Part shown: positions 25,082 through 34,880 of the stretch, piece after piece
Layout: each line of letters starts with the position of its first letter
How positions within the stretch are numbered: the first letter of the stretch is position 1
Assembly (NCBI GenBank): GCA_004557385.1
Contig: SFEA01000012.1
Location: 34,923-98,922, forward strand
Length of the DNA stretch: 64,000 nucleotides
DNA from: Bacteroidales bacterium
GTDB lineage: Bacteria > Bacteroidota > Bacteroidia > Bacteroidales > Muribaculaceae
Reading direction: 5' to 3'
Translations under genes and position numbers: made by a program
The notes under the pieces: model-generated
Seen by the model: the letters and a program-made list of their open reading frames with translations, nothing else
Database searches by the model: none
Told to the model about the DNA's origin: nothing

Positions 25082-27145
25082 CTATTCGTGGGGCTTGTGT
25101 GGTTCTTTAGGAAATTGTATGATTATGGCAAGACCGTCGGTGTAATCTTTGTCGCAACAGATGGTGCCATTCATTCGCTTGAGCAACTCGCGGCAAATCG
25201 ACAATCCGAGTCCGCTGCCCGGGTTGAAGGTGTCCACTTTCTCGAAACGCTCAAAAATCAGCTCTTTCTTGTCGTTGGGCACACCTATGCCGGTGTCTTC
25301 GATGCGTATGTTCACGTTCAATGCGTCGAGGGTGATTGTGGTTTTCACATGTCCCTCTTTGGTGAACTTGAAAGCGTTGGAATATACGTTTTCAAACACC
25401 TTGCCAAGGCGTAAAGCGTCGGTTACGATTTCGATGTCGTTGCTTGGGCTGTCGATTATAGTTTTCACTTTGCTGTTTTGGTACGGAGCCAATGCAGCGG
25501 CTATGATGTCCATTAGGTTGGCACTTTGCCAAGAAAGCATCACGCGGTTCGAGTCGATACGTCCTAACGACAAGATGTTGTTGATAAGCACCATAAGCGA
25601 GTCGGAGTTGGCTCGGATGATGTTGGCATAGTCGCGCAGTTCGGCATTTTCGCCGGCGTTTTCAACAAGCAGGTTGCTGAAGCCCACAATGGCATTGAGC
25701 GGGGTGCGAATCTCGTGACTCATGTTTGAGAGGAAGGTCGATTTCATTCTGCCGTTTTGCATGTGCTTTTCGAGGGCTTCGCGAAGCACCGACTGGCGTT
25801 GCAGCAGCTCGGTTTCGTCGGCGCGAAGGCGCTTTTCGCTGAGCGAGAGGTGATGCCCCAGAATGCTGCTGCGGCGCACATGGTAGCCGAACAGGGCGAG
25901 CATGATGAGCGCCACCACGAGGAACACCGAGGTGTAGATGATGTTGTTGCGCTGCCGCTCAGCCATGTATTCTTTGTGCAGGCGTTCCACGTATTGCTCG
26001 TGGCAGATGTCTTGAAATTGGCTAAAGTCGCTCAAAATCGACTTGTTATATTCGCTTTGAAGCGTGTCGTAGGCAAGATAGTAGTTGGTGGTTGCTTCCT
26101 TGTAGCGCTTGAGGTGCTCCAGCACTTGCCCCTTGGCGTAGAGCAACGAATAAAGCGGGTCGACCGACGAGCTGTCGAGCTTGCTGATTGACTTGAGGGC
26201 GTCGTTGTAGCGCGAGCACGACGTGTAGTATTCGGCAATCGAGCGAGTGCTGCGGTCCTCCACAAACCAGTCGTCGACGGTGGCTGATTTCGACAGTATT
26301 GTGAAGAAATAGTTGGCATTTGCCTTGTCGCCGGAGTTCACGCTGTGCAGCAGCGAGTAGGCATAGAACAGCTTGAGGCAGCGTTCGTAGAGAGCACCGC
26401 TCGATTTTGCTATCTCGCCTTTCTGGAAAATCGATTGCATCTCCTTGAGGTAGATGCTGGCGTCGCAGCACGATGAGTCCTCGGTGTAGCACTCCAGAAT
26501 TTGTGTGAGCAGCTGAAAGCGGTAGGTTGGGCGTCGGCTTTGCTTCTTGAGGATGTTGTAGCCGCACGAGTAGGCGTCGATGGCTTGGGTCAAAACCTTC
26601 GTTTTCATGAACACGTCGCCCAGCAGTTCGTAGCAAGTCACCTCGCCGTCTTCGCTGTGTAGGCGTTGAGCGTCTTTCTGAAGGTCGAGCGCGGCGCCGA
26701 GGGCTTTTTCGGTGTTGCCTTTTTCGAGGTGCGCACTGCTCTGATAGTATTTGGTGTCGAAATAGCGCGAGTACACCTCAGGTTTGAGTTGCACCTCGTC
26801 GAATTTCTGAGCCCATGCAATCACACTGTCGAGTTTGTTGATGTTGAAGTAGTAACGGCAGATGTGCGAGATTGCCATCGCTTTATAGGTGTTGCTGTAA
26901 TTGTCTTTGTTTCTCGATGTCAAGCTGTAGAGCTGCTTCAGGTAGATGAGCTCGGCAGGTAGTCCGAAGTTGATGTCGGACAGCTTGCCAATCAAGCGCA
27001 TCTTTTCGCGGTCGTTTTCAGCCTTCTGGAGGCTTTCCTTGGTGCGTGTTTCCAGAGTGCTGTCGACAGCGTAAGCCGAAACACTCAGCAACGCCATTGC
27101 CGCCAGCAATGCCACACGCGCAAGTTTCAGTAATGTGCGGGTCAT
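25082..27145 (-). CDS. TPR-containing hybrid-type sensor histidine kinase (no receiver)
   Basis: The 687-residue protein has a signal peptide, a periplasmic TPR-rich sensor (about 30-385), one membrane helix (about 395-420, IIYTSVFLVVALIMLALFGY), a coiled-coil linker, then the kinase core. The H box is STFLSNMSHEIRTPLNAIVG, the N box ENVYSNAFKFT, G1 EDTGIGVPNDKKELIFERFE and G2 GSGLGLSICREL. All key residues are present. It has no receiver domain and no response regulator is adjacent, so its partner is elsewhere. Its start overlaps the end of the upstream kinase by 4 bp. Confidence 0.93.
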   Translation of the reverse strand: MTRTLLKLARVALLAAMALLSVSAYAVDSTLETRTKESLQKAENDREKMRLIGKLSDINFGLPAELIYLKQLYSLTSRNKDNYSNTYKAMAISHICRYYFNINKLDSVIAWAQKFDEVQLKPEVYSRYFDTKYYQSSAHLEKGNTEKALGAALDLQKDAQRLHSEDGEVTCYELLGDVFMKTKVLTQAIDAYSCGYNILKKQSRRPTYRFQLLTQILECYTEDSSCCDASIYLKEMQSIFQKGEIAKSSGALYERCLKLFYAYSLLHSVNSGDKANANYFFTILSKSATVDDWFVEDRSTRSIAEYYTSCSRYNDALKSISKLDSSSVDPLYSLLYAKGQVLEHLKRYKEATTNYYLAYDTLQSEYNKSILSDFSQFQDICHEQYVERLHKEYMAERQRNNIIYTSVFLVVALIMLALFGYHVRRSSILGHHLSLSEKRLRADETELLQRQSVLREALEKHMQNGRMKSTFLSNMSHEIRTPLNAIVGFSNLLVENAGENAELRDYANIIRANSDSLMVLINNILSLGRIDSNRVMLSWQSANLMDIIAAALAPYQNSKVKTIIDSPSNDIEIVTDALRLGKVFENVYSNAFKFTKEGHVKTTITLDALNVNIRIEDTGIGVPNDKKELIFERFEKVDTFNPGSGLGLSICRELLKRMNGTICCDKDYTDGLAIIIQFPKEPHKPHE

Positions 27146-29256
27146 GCCTTTACCTCCTTTCTCTCAAGCTGCTGCTCGAGGTCGATAGGGTGGTTGAACA
27201 CAAAACGGGCGCCGTTGGTGTAAGTCTTGTCGACGTAAAGTTCGCCAAGGAGGGTTCGGCTGATGGCACGGCTGATGTATAGCCCCAGTCCGCTGCCTTG
27301 CGATGTCTCGTCGGCTTTTTCGAATTGTCCGAATATGCTTTCTTCTTTGCCCGGTTTGATGCCGCAGCCAGTGTCGGTGACGGCAAACGTCACGAACACG
27401 TCGTTCAGATTGATTGACAGCGTGATGGAGCCTTCATTGGTGAATTTTGCGGCATTGCCCAGCAGGTTGGTGAGCAACTGCTGCAAGCGGAACCGGTCGG
27501 TGAAGATTTCAATTTGCTTCTGCGGACAGTCGAAAATCACCTTCACGCCCTCTTTCACCAGAGCTTCGGTTGAGTAAAGCACCTTTTCAGCCACCTCCAC
27601 CACGTTGGTTTTCTCGAGATTTACCTCAGATGCAGTGTCGTTTGGCGTGTCGATAATCTGGTTCACCAGCTTCAGCATCAAGTCGCTGTTTGAGCGAATC
27701 AATTCGGTGAATTCGCGGTTGTCGAACTCGTCCTTGCCGATGATTGACGTAGAAAGGATTTCGCTGAATCCCACAATGGCATTGAGCGGAGTGCGAATCT
27801 CGTGGCTGATGTTTGCCATGAATTCGTTTTTCTTGCGGTTGCTTTCCTCCTCTTCGGCGATGGCGTTCACCAAGTTGGTGTTCAGGCGAGAAATCTGTTC
27901 GCGCTTAATCTTGAGGTCGGCGTTAAGTTTCTTCAGTCGTCGGGTTTTTTTGATGTTTCGATAAAGAATGCCCACCAGCACGAGCACCGCAAATGCGATG
28001 ATTGCAACAGCAATGATGAGCGCCACGTGCAGCGTGTGGGCGTCGCGCAGGCGAGCGTCGTCGTTTTCGGCGTCCTTGCTGAGCTGCTTCGACAGCTGCC
28101 CGTATTGGCTGATTTCGCGCAAGAGGTTTTCATTAAGGTTGCCTCGGAGCACGTTTGTGGCTTTCTTGAGCGTGAGGGCTGATTGCTGATACATGCCGGC
28201 AGAGTGATAGGTCTGTGCCAACAGGGTCAGATATTCGTGTGTGAAGCGGTCCTTGCTCTGCAGCAGATAGTTGATGTCGTGTTCCACGTCATTCACGTTG
28301 CCATGGTGATAGTTGATATTGGCACGAATGAGCAGGAATTGAGCAAGGTTCCATTTCGAAGGCGTGTATTTGCAGTCCCACAGTCGGTTGATGGCGTCGT
28401 TCAGCTTGTCGTAGCTGTTGCTGTAGGAGAGGAGAATGGCTTTGTTCATCTCGATTGTCCAGAGGTTTTCTCTCAGCTGCTCGGGAATGTCGAGTTTGGT
28501 TTGGAGTTTTTGCACTTCTTTCTCCCAAAGCCGAATGTAATAACCGGCATTCTGATAGTCGCCGTTGAAGAAATGATATGAAACCGCCGACGAGAAGGCG
28601 AGCATGAGCAAATTAGGGTTGCCTTGCTTGACGAGAACGTCAAGATAGTCGTCAATCATCGTCACGGCTTTATTGTCCTGGCTGGTGAATGAATATATTT
28701 CGGAGGTAATTAAAGCCACTAATGCTTGTCCAAATGGCGTGTTGTGCCGTTTTACGTCGAGCCCGAGGCGTTGCAGCTGGCTCCAAGCCGAGCGCATATC
28801 ACCCGCCCAGTAGGCTACACCTATCTCATAGTAGTTGGCCATGAGCCAATAGTAAGTGCCTGCCTTGCTGTTGGCATAGATTTTCTCAGCCCATTGCTGC
28901 ACCTTCTGGCGGTTGTCTTGCTCGGAATATATCCGGCAGAAACTCAAGTAGCAGTCGAGCTCGTAGGAGTTGTTGCGCAGCTGTGTTGCTACATTAAGCC
29001 TTTGGGTGTTGACGTCGAATTCTTCTGGCATATTGTAGCTCACTGCCGCCATACGCTCTAAGATGGCATATTTGTCGCGCAGCGATTTAGTGGCAGAAAG
29101 TTGCTTTGAGTAGGTTTTCAGCGCAACGCGGTTTTTGCCGCATTGTTGCTCGTAGATTTGTGTGGGTGTGGGCATGTTAACGGCAAAGCCCGAAAGTGAA
29201 GCTGCGGCAACAATCAGCAATGTGAAAAAGCGCGATATGTGATGAAAACACATCAT
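27142..29256 (-). CDS. TPR-containing sensor histidine kinase, first gene of the operon
   Basis: This 704-residue paralogue of the downstream kinase has the same layout: signal peptide, periplasmic helical repeats (about 30-425), one membrane helix (about 430-455, HVALIIAVAIIAFAVLVLVG), coiled coil, HisKA (NEFMANISHEIRTPLNAIVG) and HATPase (LTNLLGNAAKFT, TDTGCGIKPGKEESIFGQFE, GSGLGLYISRAI). It starts from a good promoter at 29294-29325 and leads the operon kinase-kinase-ART. The TPR sensor domains of the two differ, so they may read different signals or form a heterodimer. Confidence 0.93.
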   Translation of the reverse strand: MMCFHHISRFFTLLIVAAASLSGFAVNMPTPTQIYEQQCGKNRVALKTYSKQLSATKSLRDKYAILERMAAVSYNMPEEFDVNTQRLNVATQLRNNSYELDCYLSFCRIYSEQDNRQKVQQWAEKIYANSKAGTYYWLMANYYEIGVAYWAGDMRSAWSQLQRLGLDVKRHNTPFGQALVALITSEIYSFTSQDNKAVTMIDDYLDVLVKQGNPNLLMLAFSSAVSYHFFNGDYQNAGYYIRLWEKEVQKLQTKLDIPEQLRENLWTIEMNKAILLSYSNSYDKLNDAINRLWDCKYTPSKWNLAQFLLIRANINYHHGNVNDVEHDINYLLQSKDRFTHEYLTLLAQTYHSAGMYQQSALTLKKATNVLRGNLNENLLREISQYGQLSKQLSKDAENDDARLRDAHTLHVALIIAVAIIAFAVLVLVGILYRNIKKTRRLKKLNADLKIKREQISRLNTNLVNAIAEEEESNRKKNEFMANISHEIRTPLNAIVGFSEILSTSIIGKDEFDNREFTELIRSNSDLMLKLVNQIIDTPNDTASEVNLEKTNVVEVAEKVLYSTEALVKEGVKVIFDCPQKQIEIFTDRFRLQQLLTNLLGNAAKFTNEGSITLSINLNDVFVTFAVTDTGCGIKPGKEESIFGQFEKADETSQGSGLGLYISRAISRTLLGELYVDKTYTNGARFVFNHPIDLEQQLERKEVKA

Positions 29257-29293
29257 TTAGGTTATTAAATCAATCCTAATTTATTAGATTGTG

Positions 29294-29325
29294 CTAAGAT
29301 AAGGGATTTTAATGATATCTGCAAA
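29294..29325 (-). promoter_or_regulatory. Promoter of the kinase-kinase-ART operon
   Basis: On the minus strand, TTTG (29325-29322), a 20-bp spacer and TATCTTAG (29301-29294) match the consensus with one change in the -7 box. Confidence 0.55.
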
Positions 29326-29385
29326 CAATTGCGCTAATTTGCTCGCTAAAAAGCACAAAAGGACAATAATGTGATTGAATTTTTG

Positions 29386-29393
29386 TAACTTTG
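29386..29393 (+). promoter_or_regulatory. Probable -7 box of the DMT transporter gene
   Basis: TAACTTTG lies 41 bp before the ATG and fits TAnnTTTG. It is back to back with the kinase-operon promoter. Confidence 0.45.
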
Positions 29394-29434
29394 CACGCCG
29401 ATAAACATAACCGTGTGAAAAAATTATTGACGAG

Positions 29435-30448
29435 ATGAATAACGTAACAAAAGGAAGCATTTATGCCATAGTGTCGGCGGCGAGCTACGGATTGAATCCG
29501 TTGGGCGGGCTGATGCTCGGGCGTGAAGGAATGAACACTCACACCATATTGTTCTCGCGCTTCACCCTTGCTGTGGCTATTTTGGCTGCGATAATAGCAT
29601 TTAGGACAATAAAGGGCGGTGGCAATGGCATGCGTGAGCGTCTGCGCCAAGGCTTTGTGCTTGGCGCCGGAGCCAAATCGGTGTCGTCGGGCGGCAAAGG
29701 AGCAATGTCGAAACTGCTTGGCAGCGCTTGGGCGTTGGTGGCGCTGTTGTCGGTGCTGTTTGCCGTGTCGGCGTTGTCGCTCTATTCCAGCTATCTCTAT
29801 ATGGATTCGGGCATAGCATCTACGTTGCTGTTTGTCTATCCAATCATAGTTGCGCTAATCATGGCGGTGTTTTTTCATGAACGAATCACGGTGGTGACGG
29901 TGTTGTCGCTCGCGTTGGCGTTTGTGGGGATAGCCATGCTCAACGGTGGCGGTGCTGGCAGCCTGAATGCCGTGGGATGCGCCTTTGTGATGACTTCATC
30001 GGTGGCTTATTCGGTGTATATCGTTGCTCTGAATTGCTGGCGGGTGAAGATTCCGGTGCTCACGCTCAACATGTATGTGATGGCATTGTGTGCCTGCCTT
30101 ATTGCGCTGCATTCGCTCACGGCTGATGATTATCGGCTCATGCTTCTGCCCACGGCAAACGCGGTGGGCTATGCTGTGATGCTTGCTGTGGTGCCTACGG
30201 TGATTTCGCTGGTGACCATGACCCGCGCCATCGAACTGGTAGGCTCTACGCCAACGGCAATCATGGGCGCGTTGGAGCCGGTGACGGCTGTGGTAGTGGG
30301 CATTTTGGTGTTTGGCGAGGCGTTCACTCCCTCAATTGCCATTGGCAATCTGCTCATCATAGTGGGTGTGTTGCTGATTATTGGCAGCCGCCAGGTGTTG
30401 GCATTCATGCGGTTGGCTATGCGTGGCGTGCGCAGGTTGCATATGTGA
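29435..30448 (+). CDS. EamA/DMT-family transporter
   Basis: A 337-residue inner-membrane protein with two EamA repeats, about ten helices. The first repeat starts IYAIVSAASYGLNPLGGLML. Glycine-rich polar loops (GGGNGM..., then KSVSSGGKGAMSKL, about 66-90) separate helices 2 and 3 and are longer than usual. The second repeat includes PTVISLVTMTRAIELVGSTP and the typical ALEPVTAVVVGILVFGEAFT. Such carriers export amino acids or other small metabolites; substrate unknown. Monocistronic. Confidence 0.9.
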   Translation: MNNVTKGSIYAIVSAASYGLNPLGGLMLGREGMNTHTILFSRFTLAVAILAAIIAFRTIKGGGNGMRERLRQGFVLGAGAKSVSSGGKGAMSKLLGSAWALVALLSVLFAVSALSLYSSYLYMDSGIASTLLFVYPIIVALIMAVFFHERITVVTVLSLALAFVGIAMLNGGGAGSLNAVGCAFVMTSSVAYSVYIVALNCWRVKIPVLTLNMYVMALCACLIALHSLTADDYRLMLLPTANAVGYAVMLAVVPTVISLVTMTRAIELVGSTPTAIMGALEPVTAVVVGILVFGEAFTPSIAIGNLLIIVGVLLIIGSRQVLAFMRLAMRGVRRLHM

Positions 30449-30527
30449 GGCGTGGCTGCGTTTGCTTTTTTTTTGAACGAATTATCCTTCATTGAGGAGG
30501 ATGCAAATAAAACATAAATTGTTGATT

Positions 30528-31976
30528 ATGAAACGAATACTTACTATTGCCGCTGGTGTGCTGCTTGCCGGTAGCGCCATGGCTCAGGTGAACGAATTTC
30601 AGGTGGCGGTTGACCGATTTGCCCACGCTGACTATCTGCGCAACGCCTCGGTGGGCGTTTGTGTGATGGACGTGGACAGCGGCACGGTGCTGGCTTCGAA
30701 CGCTCCCGATTTGGCAATCACCACAGCCTCCACGATGAAGACGGTGACGTCGGCATCGGCGTTGGCTCTGCTGGGCAAAGACTACTGTTTTCACACCACA
30801 GTGAGCGCCATTGGCGAACTGAAGGGCAACCGCCTGCGTGGCAACGTGGTAGTGAAAGGATTTGGCGACCCGACGCTCGGTTCGCGCCATTTTGCTTCGC
30901 ACCCCAATATTGTGGCTGAGGTGGTGGCTGCGCTCGACAGCTTGGGTGTGAAAAAAATCGACGGCTCGATTGTCTACGACGAAAGCGCCTATCCGTTTGA
31001 AACTTTCAGCGACAACTGGATGATTGAAGACCTTGCCTACGATTACGGTCCCGGCGTGCATGCCATAAATTTTCACGACAATCTGGTGAAACTCAGCTTC
31101 GACCGCTCGGGCACCGAAGCCACCGATTTTGTGTTCACGCCAGCCATCGGCAATTGTCAGGTAATCAGCCATGCACGCGTTGGCGATGTGCAGAACATGT
31201 ATCGACTGCTGAACATCGGTCCGAACCCAAACATAATTCTCTATGGCGACATTCGCCGCAGCGACAAGCGTTACGTCGACGATTTTGTGAATCCTAATCC
31301 GGCGCAGCTGCTTTGCGACAGCATCGAGCATAGCCTCAAGGCTGCCGACATCGACGTGAAAAACAAGCGCATCAAGCCCGAAGATTTGCAGGACACTTTG
31401 TTGGTGGTCGACCACCGCTCGCCGCAACTCACTCGCATAGTGGCATCGCTGCTCGACCGCAGCGACAACATGTTCACCGAGGCGCTGCTGCGTGCCATAG
31501 CCCGCAACGACGGCAAAGATGCCACGGCAGCCAACGGCATGGCTGCAGTGAAACGCTTGTGGGAAAGCAAGGGCATAGACACCAAGCCGCTGTTTCAGCG
31601 CGACGGCAGCGGGCTGGCTCGCAACGGCAAAGCCACGGCGCGATTCTTTGCGCAAATGCTACGCCAAGCCAATGCCGACAGTGTGGCTACGGGTGTGAGA
31701 TTGGCGTCGCTGATGACGCATCTGGGCGTTACCGGCAACATCGGAAAGCAAATTAAAAACTCGCCGCTCAAGGGCAAGATTGCTTCGAAATCGGGCAGCA
31801 TGGGCGATGTGCAATGCTATGTGGGATATTTTCCTGCCGACTGCCCAAAATACACATGGGCGGTGCTCGTGAACAACTGGCAAGGCTCACGCTCTCATCT
31901 GAAAGATGAAATTGAAACCTTGCTGCTCAACCTGTTCACGCAGCGCAAAGGCGAGAGCCGCCCTGCCGATGAGTGA
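30528..31976 (+). CDS. dacB: D-alanyl-D-alanine carboxypeptidase/endopeptidase (PBP4, S13)
   Basis: I start at the ATG at 30528, giving the signal peptide MKRILTIAAGVLLAGSAMAQ; an ATG at 30501 is also possible, with a GAGGAGG just before it. The 482-residue product carries the three penicillin-binding motifs of class C PBPs: STMK (Ser68-Lys71), SDN in LLDRSDNMF, and KSG in KIASKSGSMG. The long insert of PBP4-type enzymes lies between the first two. It trims or cuts peptidoglycan peptides in the periplasm. Confidence 0.94.
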   Translation: MKRILTIAAGVLLAGSAMAQVNEFQVAVDRFAHADYLRNASVGVCVMDVDSGTVLASNAPDLAITTASTMKTVTSASALALLGKDYCFHTTVSAIGELKGNRLRGNVVVKGFGDPTLGSRHFASHPNIVAEVVAALDSLGVKKIDGSIVYDESAYPFETFSDNWMIEDLAYDYGPGVHAINFHDNLVKLSFDRSGTEATDFVFTPAIGNCQVISHARVGDVQNMYRLLNIGPNPNIILYGDIRRSDKRYVDDFVNPNPAQLLCDSIEHSLKAADIDVKNKRIKPEDLQDTLLVVDHRSPQLTRIVASLLDRSDNMFTEALLRAIARNDGKDATAANGMAAVKRLWESKGIDTKPLFQRDGSGLARNGKATARFFAQMLRQANADSVATGVRLASLMTHLGVTGNIGKQIKNSPLKGKIASKSGSMGDVQCYVGYFPADCPKYTWAVLVNNWQGSRSHLKDEIETLLLNLFTQRKGESRPADE

Positions 31977-32153
31977 GCTTTGGCTGAGTGAATTGTCAAT
32001 AGCCTGTTGTGTTAAAATTGGTTTATGCGATAATAAAAATTGTCATAAATGTGTGTATTTTCTGAACTTTTTAATAGGTTTGCAATAATATAGCGCAAAA
32101 GCCCCTTGACAAAAGGCGGCGCTATGGTGATTTGATAATAAAAAATATACAAT

Positions 32154-32930
32154 ATGGATAACTCGCTTGAAACCCTATTGAAGCAAGTGCTCGAATTGGA
32201 AGGCCTGCTGCTGATTGCCGAGAAACGCGGCGATGATGTGCCGAACTTGGTTTTTGACATGATTAAGCAGAAAGCAGCCGCCATAGGCGAATTGGCTGGT
32301 GTGGCTGCATCGGACAATAAGCAGGGCATCGACGCATTGCCCGACGATGAGCCCGACGACGACATCACTGTGGAGTTTGTCGACGACGAAGATGCACCAT
32401 CGGCAGCGGAACCAGTGGAGGCGGAATCTTCGGCTCCAGTAGCCGCTGAGCCTGAGCCAGTCGTGGCACCTGAGCCTTCGGTTGTTTCTGAACCCGAGCC
32501 CGTCGTGGCACCCGAGCCTTCGGTTGTTTCTGAACCCGAACCGACACCAGTAGATGAGCCAGAGTCAGAGCCAGTTGAGGCACCGACACCGGCACCTGAG
32601 GAAGTTGAGCCTGAGGCAGAATTTGAGGAATTTGAGCCGGACCCCGACGACCAGCCGCTCACACTCGACGAGGCATTGCATCGCGACATGACAAAAGACT
32701 TGCGCCAAGCATTCTCGCTCAACGACCGTTATCGCTATCGTCGTGAGCTGTTTGGCAACAGCGATTCGGTGATGAACGAAACGCTGAATCTCATCGAAGC
32801 CATGCACTCGTTCGACGAGGCTGAGGACTACTTCTACAACGACCTTCAATGGGAACATGACTCGCCCGAAGTGGCTGATTTCATGGTGATTATCAAGAAT
32901 CATTTTTGGAACAAGCGTCCGCAAGTGTGA
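32154..32930 (+). CDS. Bacteroidota conserved protein with a Pro/Glu-rich repeat region
   Basis: This 258-residue protein has no signal peptide. Residues 1-50 form helices (LLKQVLELEGLLLIAEKRG). Residues 60-175 are acidic and Pro/Glu/Val-rich, likely disordered. The C-terminal 85 residues are a helical domain (LTLDEALHRDMTKDLRQAFS ... NDRYRYRRELFG ... LQWEHDSPEVADFM) that I recall only as a conserved hypothetical in this phylum. The middle holds a 14-residue unit (EPEPVVAPEPSVVS) twice. It ends 9 bp before rsmI and is probably cotranscribed. Function unknown. Confidence 0.75.
   Translation: MDNSLETLLKQVLELEGLLLIAEKRGDDVPNLVFDMIKQKAAAIGELAGVAASDNKQGIDALPDDEPDDDITVEFVDDEDAPSAAEPVEAESSAPVAAEPEPVVAPEPSVVSEPEPVVAPEPSVVSEPEPTPVDEPESEPVEAPTPAPEEVEPEAEFEEFEPDPDDQPLTLDEALHRDMTKDLRQAFSLNDRYRYRRELFGNSDSVMNETLNLIEAMHSFDEAEDYFYNDLQWEHDSPEVADFMVIIKNHFWNKRPQV
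32452..32540 (+). repeat. 42-bp in-frame tandem repeat within the Pro/Glu-rich region
   Basis: Two near-identical 42-bp units encode EPEPVVAPEPSVVS twice, followed by the start of a third (EPEP). In-frame length change would alter the disordered linker only. Confidence 0.8.
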
Positions 32931-32939
32931 CAAAGTCGT

Positions 32940-33689
32940 ATGGCAGGAAAACTCTATATAGTTCCTACACCGGTTGGCAACCTCGAGGATATGAGCGTGC
33001 GCGCCGTGAATGTGCTCAAGAGCGTGGATATGGTGCTCGCCGAGGACACTCGCACCAGCGGCGTGCTCATGAAGCATTTCGGCATCGCCACGCCCATGTC
33101 GAGCCATCATAAGTTCAACGAACACGACTCGCTGCCTAACGTGACTGCGCGCCTGCAAAGCGGCAGCAACTTGGCATTGATTTCCGATGCCGGCACTCCT
33201 GCCATCTCCGACCCCGGATTCTTGCTTGTGCGCGAGTGCCGCCGCCTTGGCATTGAGGTGGAAACCTTGCCCGGACCAACGGCTTTCGTGCCCGCGCTTG
33301 TCAATTCAGGTTTGCCTTGCGACCGTTTTTGCTTTGAGGGCTTCCTTCCGCAGAAAAAAGGTCGTGCCACCAAGCTCGCTGCTCTTGCTGCCGAGGAACG
33401 CACCATGATTTTCTATGAATCGCCGCTGCGCCTGCTGCGCACGCTCGAGCAACTCGCCGAAGCCTTTGGTGCCGACCGCGACGCCTCGGTGAGCCGCGAA
33501 ATCTCCAAGTTGCACAACACCACTCACAATGGCACGCTTGCCCAGTTGGTGGACTATTTCACCCAAAACGCTCCGCGCGGCGAGATTGTGATTGTTGTGG
33601 CTGGCAAACAACCCGAAACCACCGTCAAAGTCGACAAATATGCCCAATTCAAGCAGCGCAATCGCGTGGTCGACCCCGACGAACAATAA
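32940..33689 (+). CDS. rsmI: 16S rRNA (cytidine(1402)-2'-O)-methyltransferase
   Basis: A 249-residue enzyme opening with GKLYIVPTPVGNLEDMSVRA and carrying LAEDTRTSGVLMKHFGI, LISDAGTPAISDPGFLLVRE, LPGPTAFVPALVNSGLP and FEGFLPQKKGR, all standard in RsmI. It methylates the 2'-OH of C1402 at the ribosomal P site. It sits 9 bp after the Pro/Glu-rich gene. Confidence 0.96.
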   Translation: MAGKLYIVPTPVGNLEDMSVRAVNVLKSVDMVLAEDTRTSGVLMKHFGIATPMSSHHKFNEHDSLPNVTARLQSGSNLALISDAGTPAISDPGFLLVRECRRLGIEVETLPGPTAFVPALVNSGLPCDRFCFEGFLPQKKGRATKLAALAAEERTMIFYESPLRLLRTLEQLAEAFGADRDASVSREISKLHNTTHNGTLAQLVDYFTQNAPRGEIVIVVAGKQPETTVKVDKYAQFKQRNRVVDPDEQ

Positions 33690-33747
33690 TTCTCCACAAC
33701 ACAATCTTAATTTAACTTTTCTGTCACTAAAAAATTATTTGACAATT

Positions 33748-34611
33748 ATGAAAAAATTAGCATTATCACTCTTTGCTTTCATAGCCTTGCTTATGTGTGC
33801 CTGTGGCGGCGGTAAAACCGAATCTGCTCAGCCGGATGCCGATGCCGAACGCTACGATTCGCTGCGCACTGCGCTTGCCGAAAAAGACAGCCTGATGGCG
33901 CTCCTTTCGGAGGTGAGCGATGGCATGAACCAGATTAAGGATATGGAAAACATCCTCAATACTGCCAACCTTGTGTCGGAATCACCCGACAAAAAGCAAC
34001 AGATATTGGGCGATATGGCTCTCATTCAGCAGGCGCTTGCCGACCGCCGTCAGCGCCTCGAAGCCCTCGAAGCCCGCTTGAGCAAGTCGAACAGCTACAC
34101 CGACGAGATGAAACGAACCATCACCAATCTGAAGAAACAGATTGAGGGTCAGGAGGAAACCATACGCGGCTTGAACGCCCAACTGGCGGCTGCTAACATG
34201 CGCATCGACCAGCTGAACGTGAGCGTGGACTCGTTGAAGGACGAAAACACCAAGGTTAACATTGAAAAACGTGCAGCACTCGACGAGGGCGAACGCTTAA
34301 CCAACGAGTTGAACACTTGCTACTATGTGCTCGGCTCGAAAAAGGAACTGAAGGACAATAAGATTATTGAAAGCGGTTTCTTGAGAAAAACCAAAGTGAT
34401 GGAGTCGGACTACGAGTTGTCGTATTTCACACGCGCCGACAAGCGCACGCTCACCGAATTGCCTCTGCACACCTCCAAAGCGAAGGTGCTGAGCAAGCAT
34501 CCTGCCAGCTCGTATAAGATTATCGATAACGGCAACAGCAAGACTTTGGTGATTACCAATAGCGCCAAGTTCTGGGAACTTAGCAACTTCCTCATTGTGC
34601 AGGTGAATTGA
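33748..34611 (+). CDS. Coiled-coil lipoprotein
   Basis: The start is the ATG at 33748, giving a lipoprotein signal (MKKLALSLFAFIALLMCAC, with Cys19 modified). The 287-residue product has a long coiled coil (about residues 38-195, rich in Leu/Glu/Lys heptads such as LKKQIEGQEETIRGLNAQLA) and a compact C-terminal beta domain (about 205-287: YYVLGSKKELKDNKII, KVLSKHPASSYKII, FWELSNFLIVQVN). Similar Bacteroidota proteins are annotated as Cbp1-type collagen-binding adhesins, but I cannot confirm that role here. It is probably anchored in the outer membrane. Confidence 0.8.
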   Translation: MKKLALSLFAFIALLMCACGGGKTESAQPDADAERYDSLRTALAEKDSLMALLSEVSDGMNQIKDMENILNTANLVSESPDKKQQILGDMALIQQALADRRQRLEALEARLSKSNSYTDEMKRTITNLKKQIEGQEETIRGLNAQLAAANMRIDQLNVSVDSLKDENTKVNIEKRAALDEGERLTNELNTCYYVLGSKKELKDNKIIESGFLRKTKVMESDYELSYFTRADKRTLTELPLHTSKAKVLSKHPASSYKIIDNGNSKTLVITNSAKFWELSNFLIVQVN

Positions 34612-34689
34612 TTTCATCTATAATATAATGTGTTGAAATTGAGCCACGGCGTCGCTGATGCCGTGGCTCAATTGTTGCTTGCAGCAACG

Positions 34690-34830
34690 AGCGGCTTTGT
34701 ATGGAGTCCGCACAGTGGAAGTATAAGCGCCGAAGGTGCTTCACGATGCTTAACTGCTGTGGGCGTAGACGCTTCGGTCTGACCTGTCTGACCAGTCGGA
34801 CATTGTAGGCGCTTAATGAGAAGGCTCTTT
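34690..34830 (+). repeat. Degenerate intergenic repeat segment
   Basis: AGCGCCGAAGGTGCTTCACG and GATGCTTAACTGC resemble the module GCGCCGGAGGTGCTTGACAA at 13160-13190. It lies in the 34612-34951 gap, which contains no gene apart from the terminator at its right end. Confidence 0.4.
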
Positions 34831-34880
34831 TACGCCCTTGAGGGTGACGATGCTTCTCTTGCAGGTGCTCACGAAAAAAA

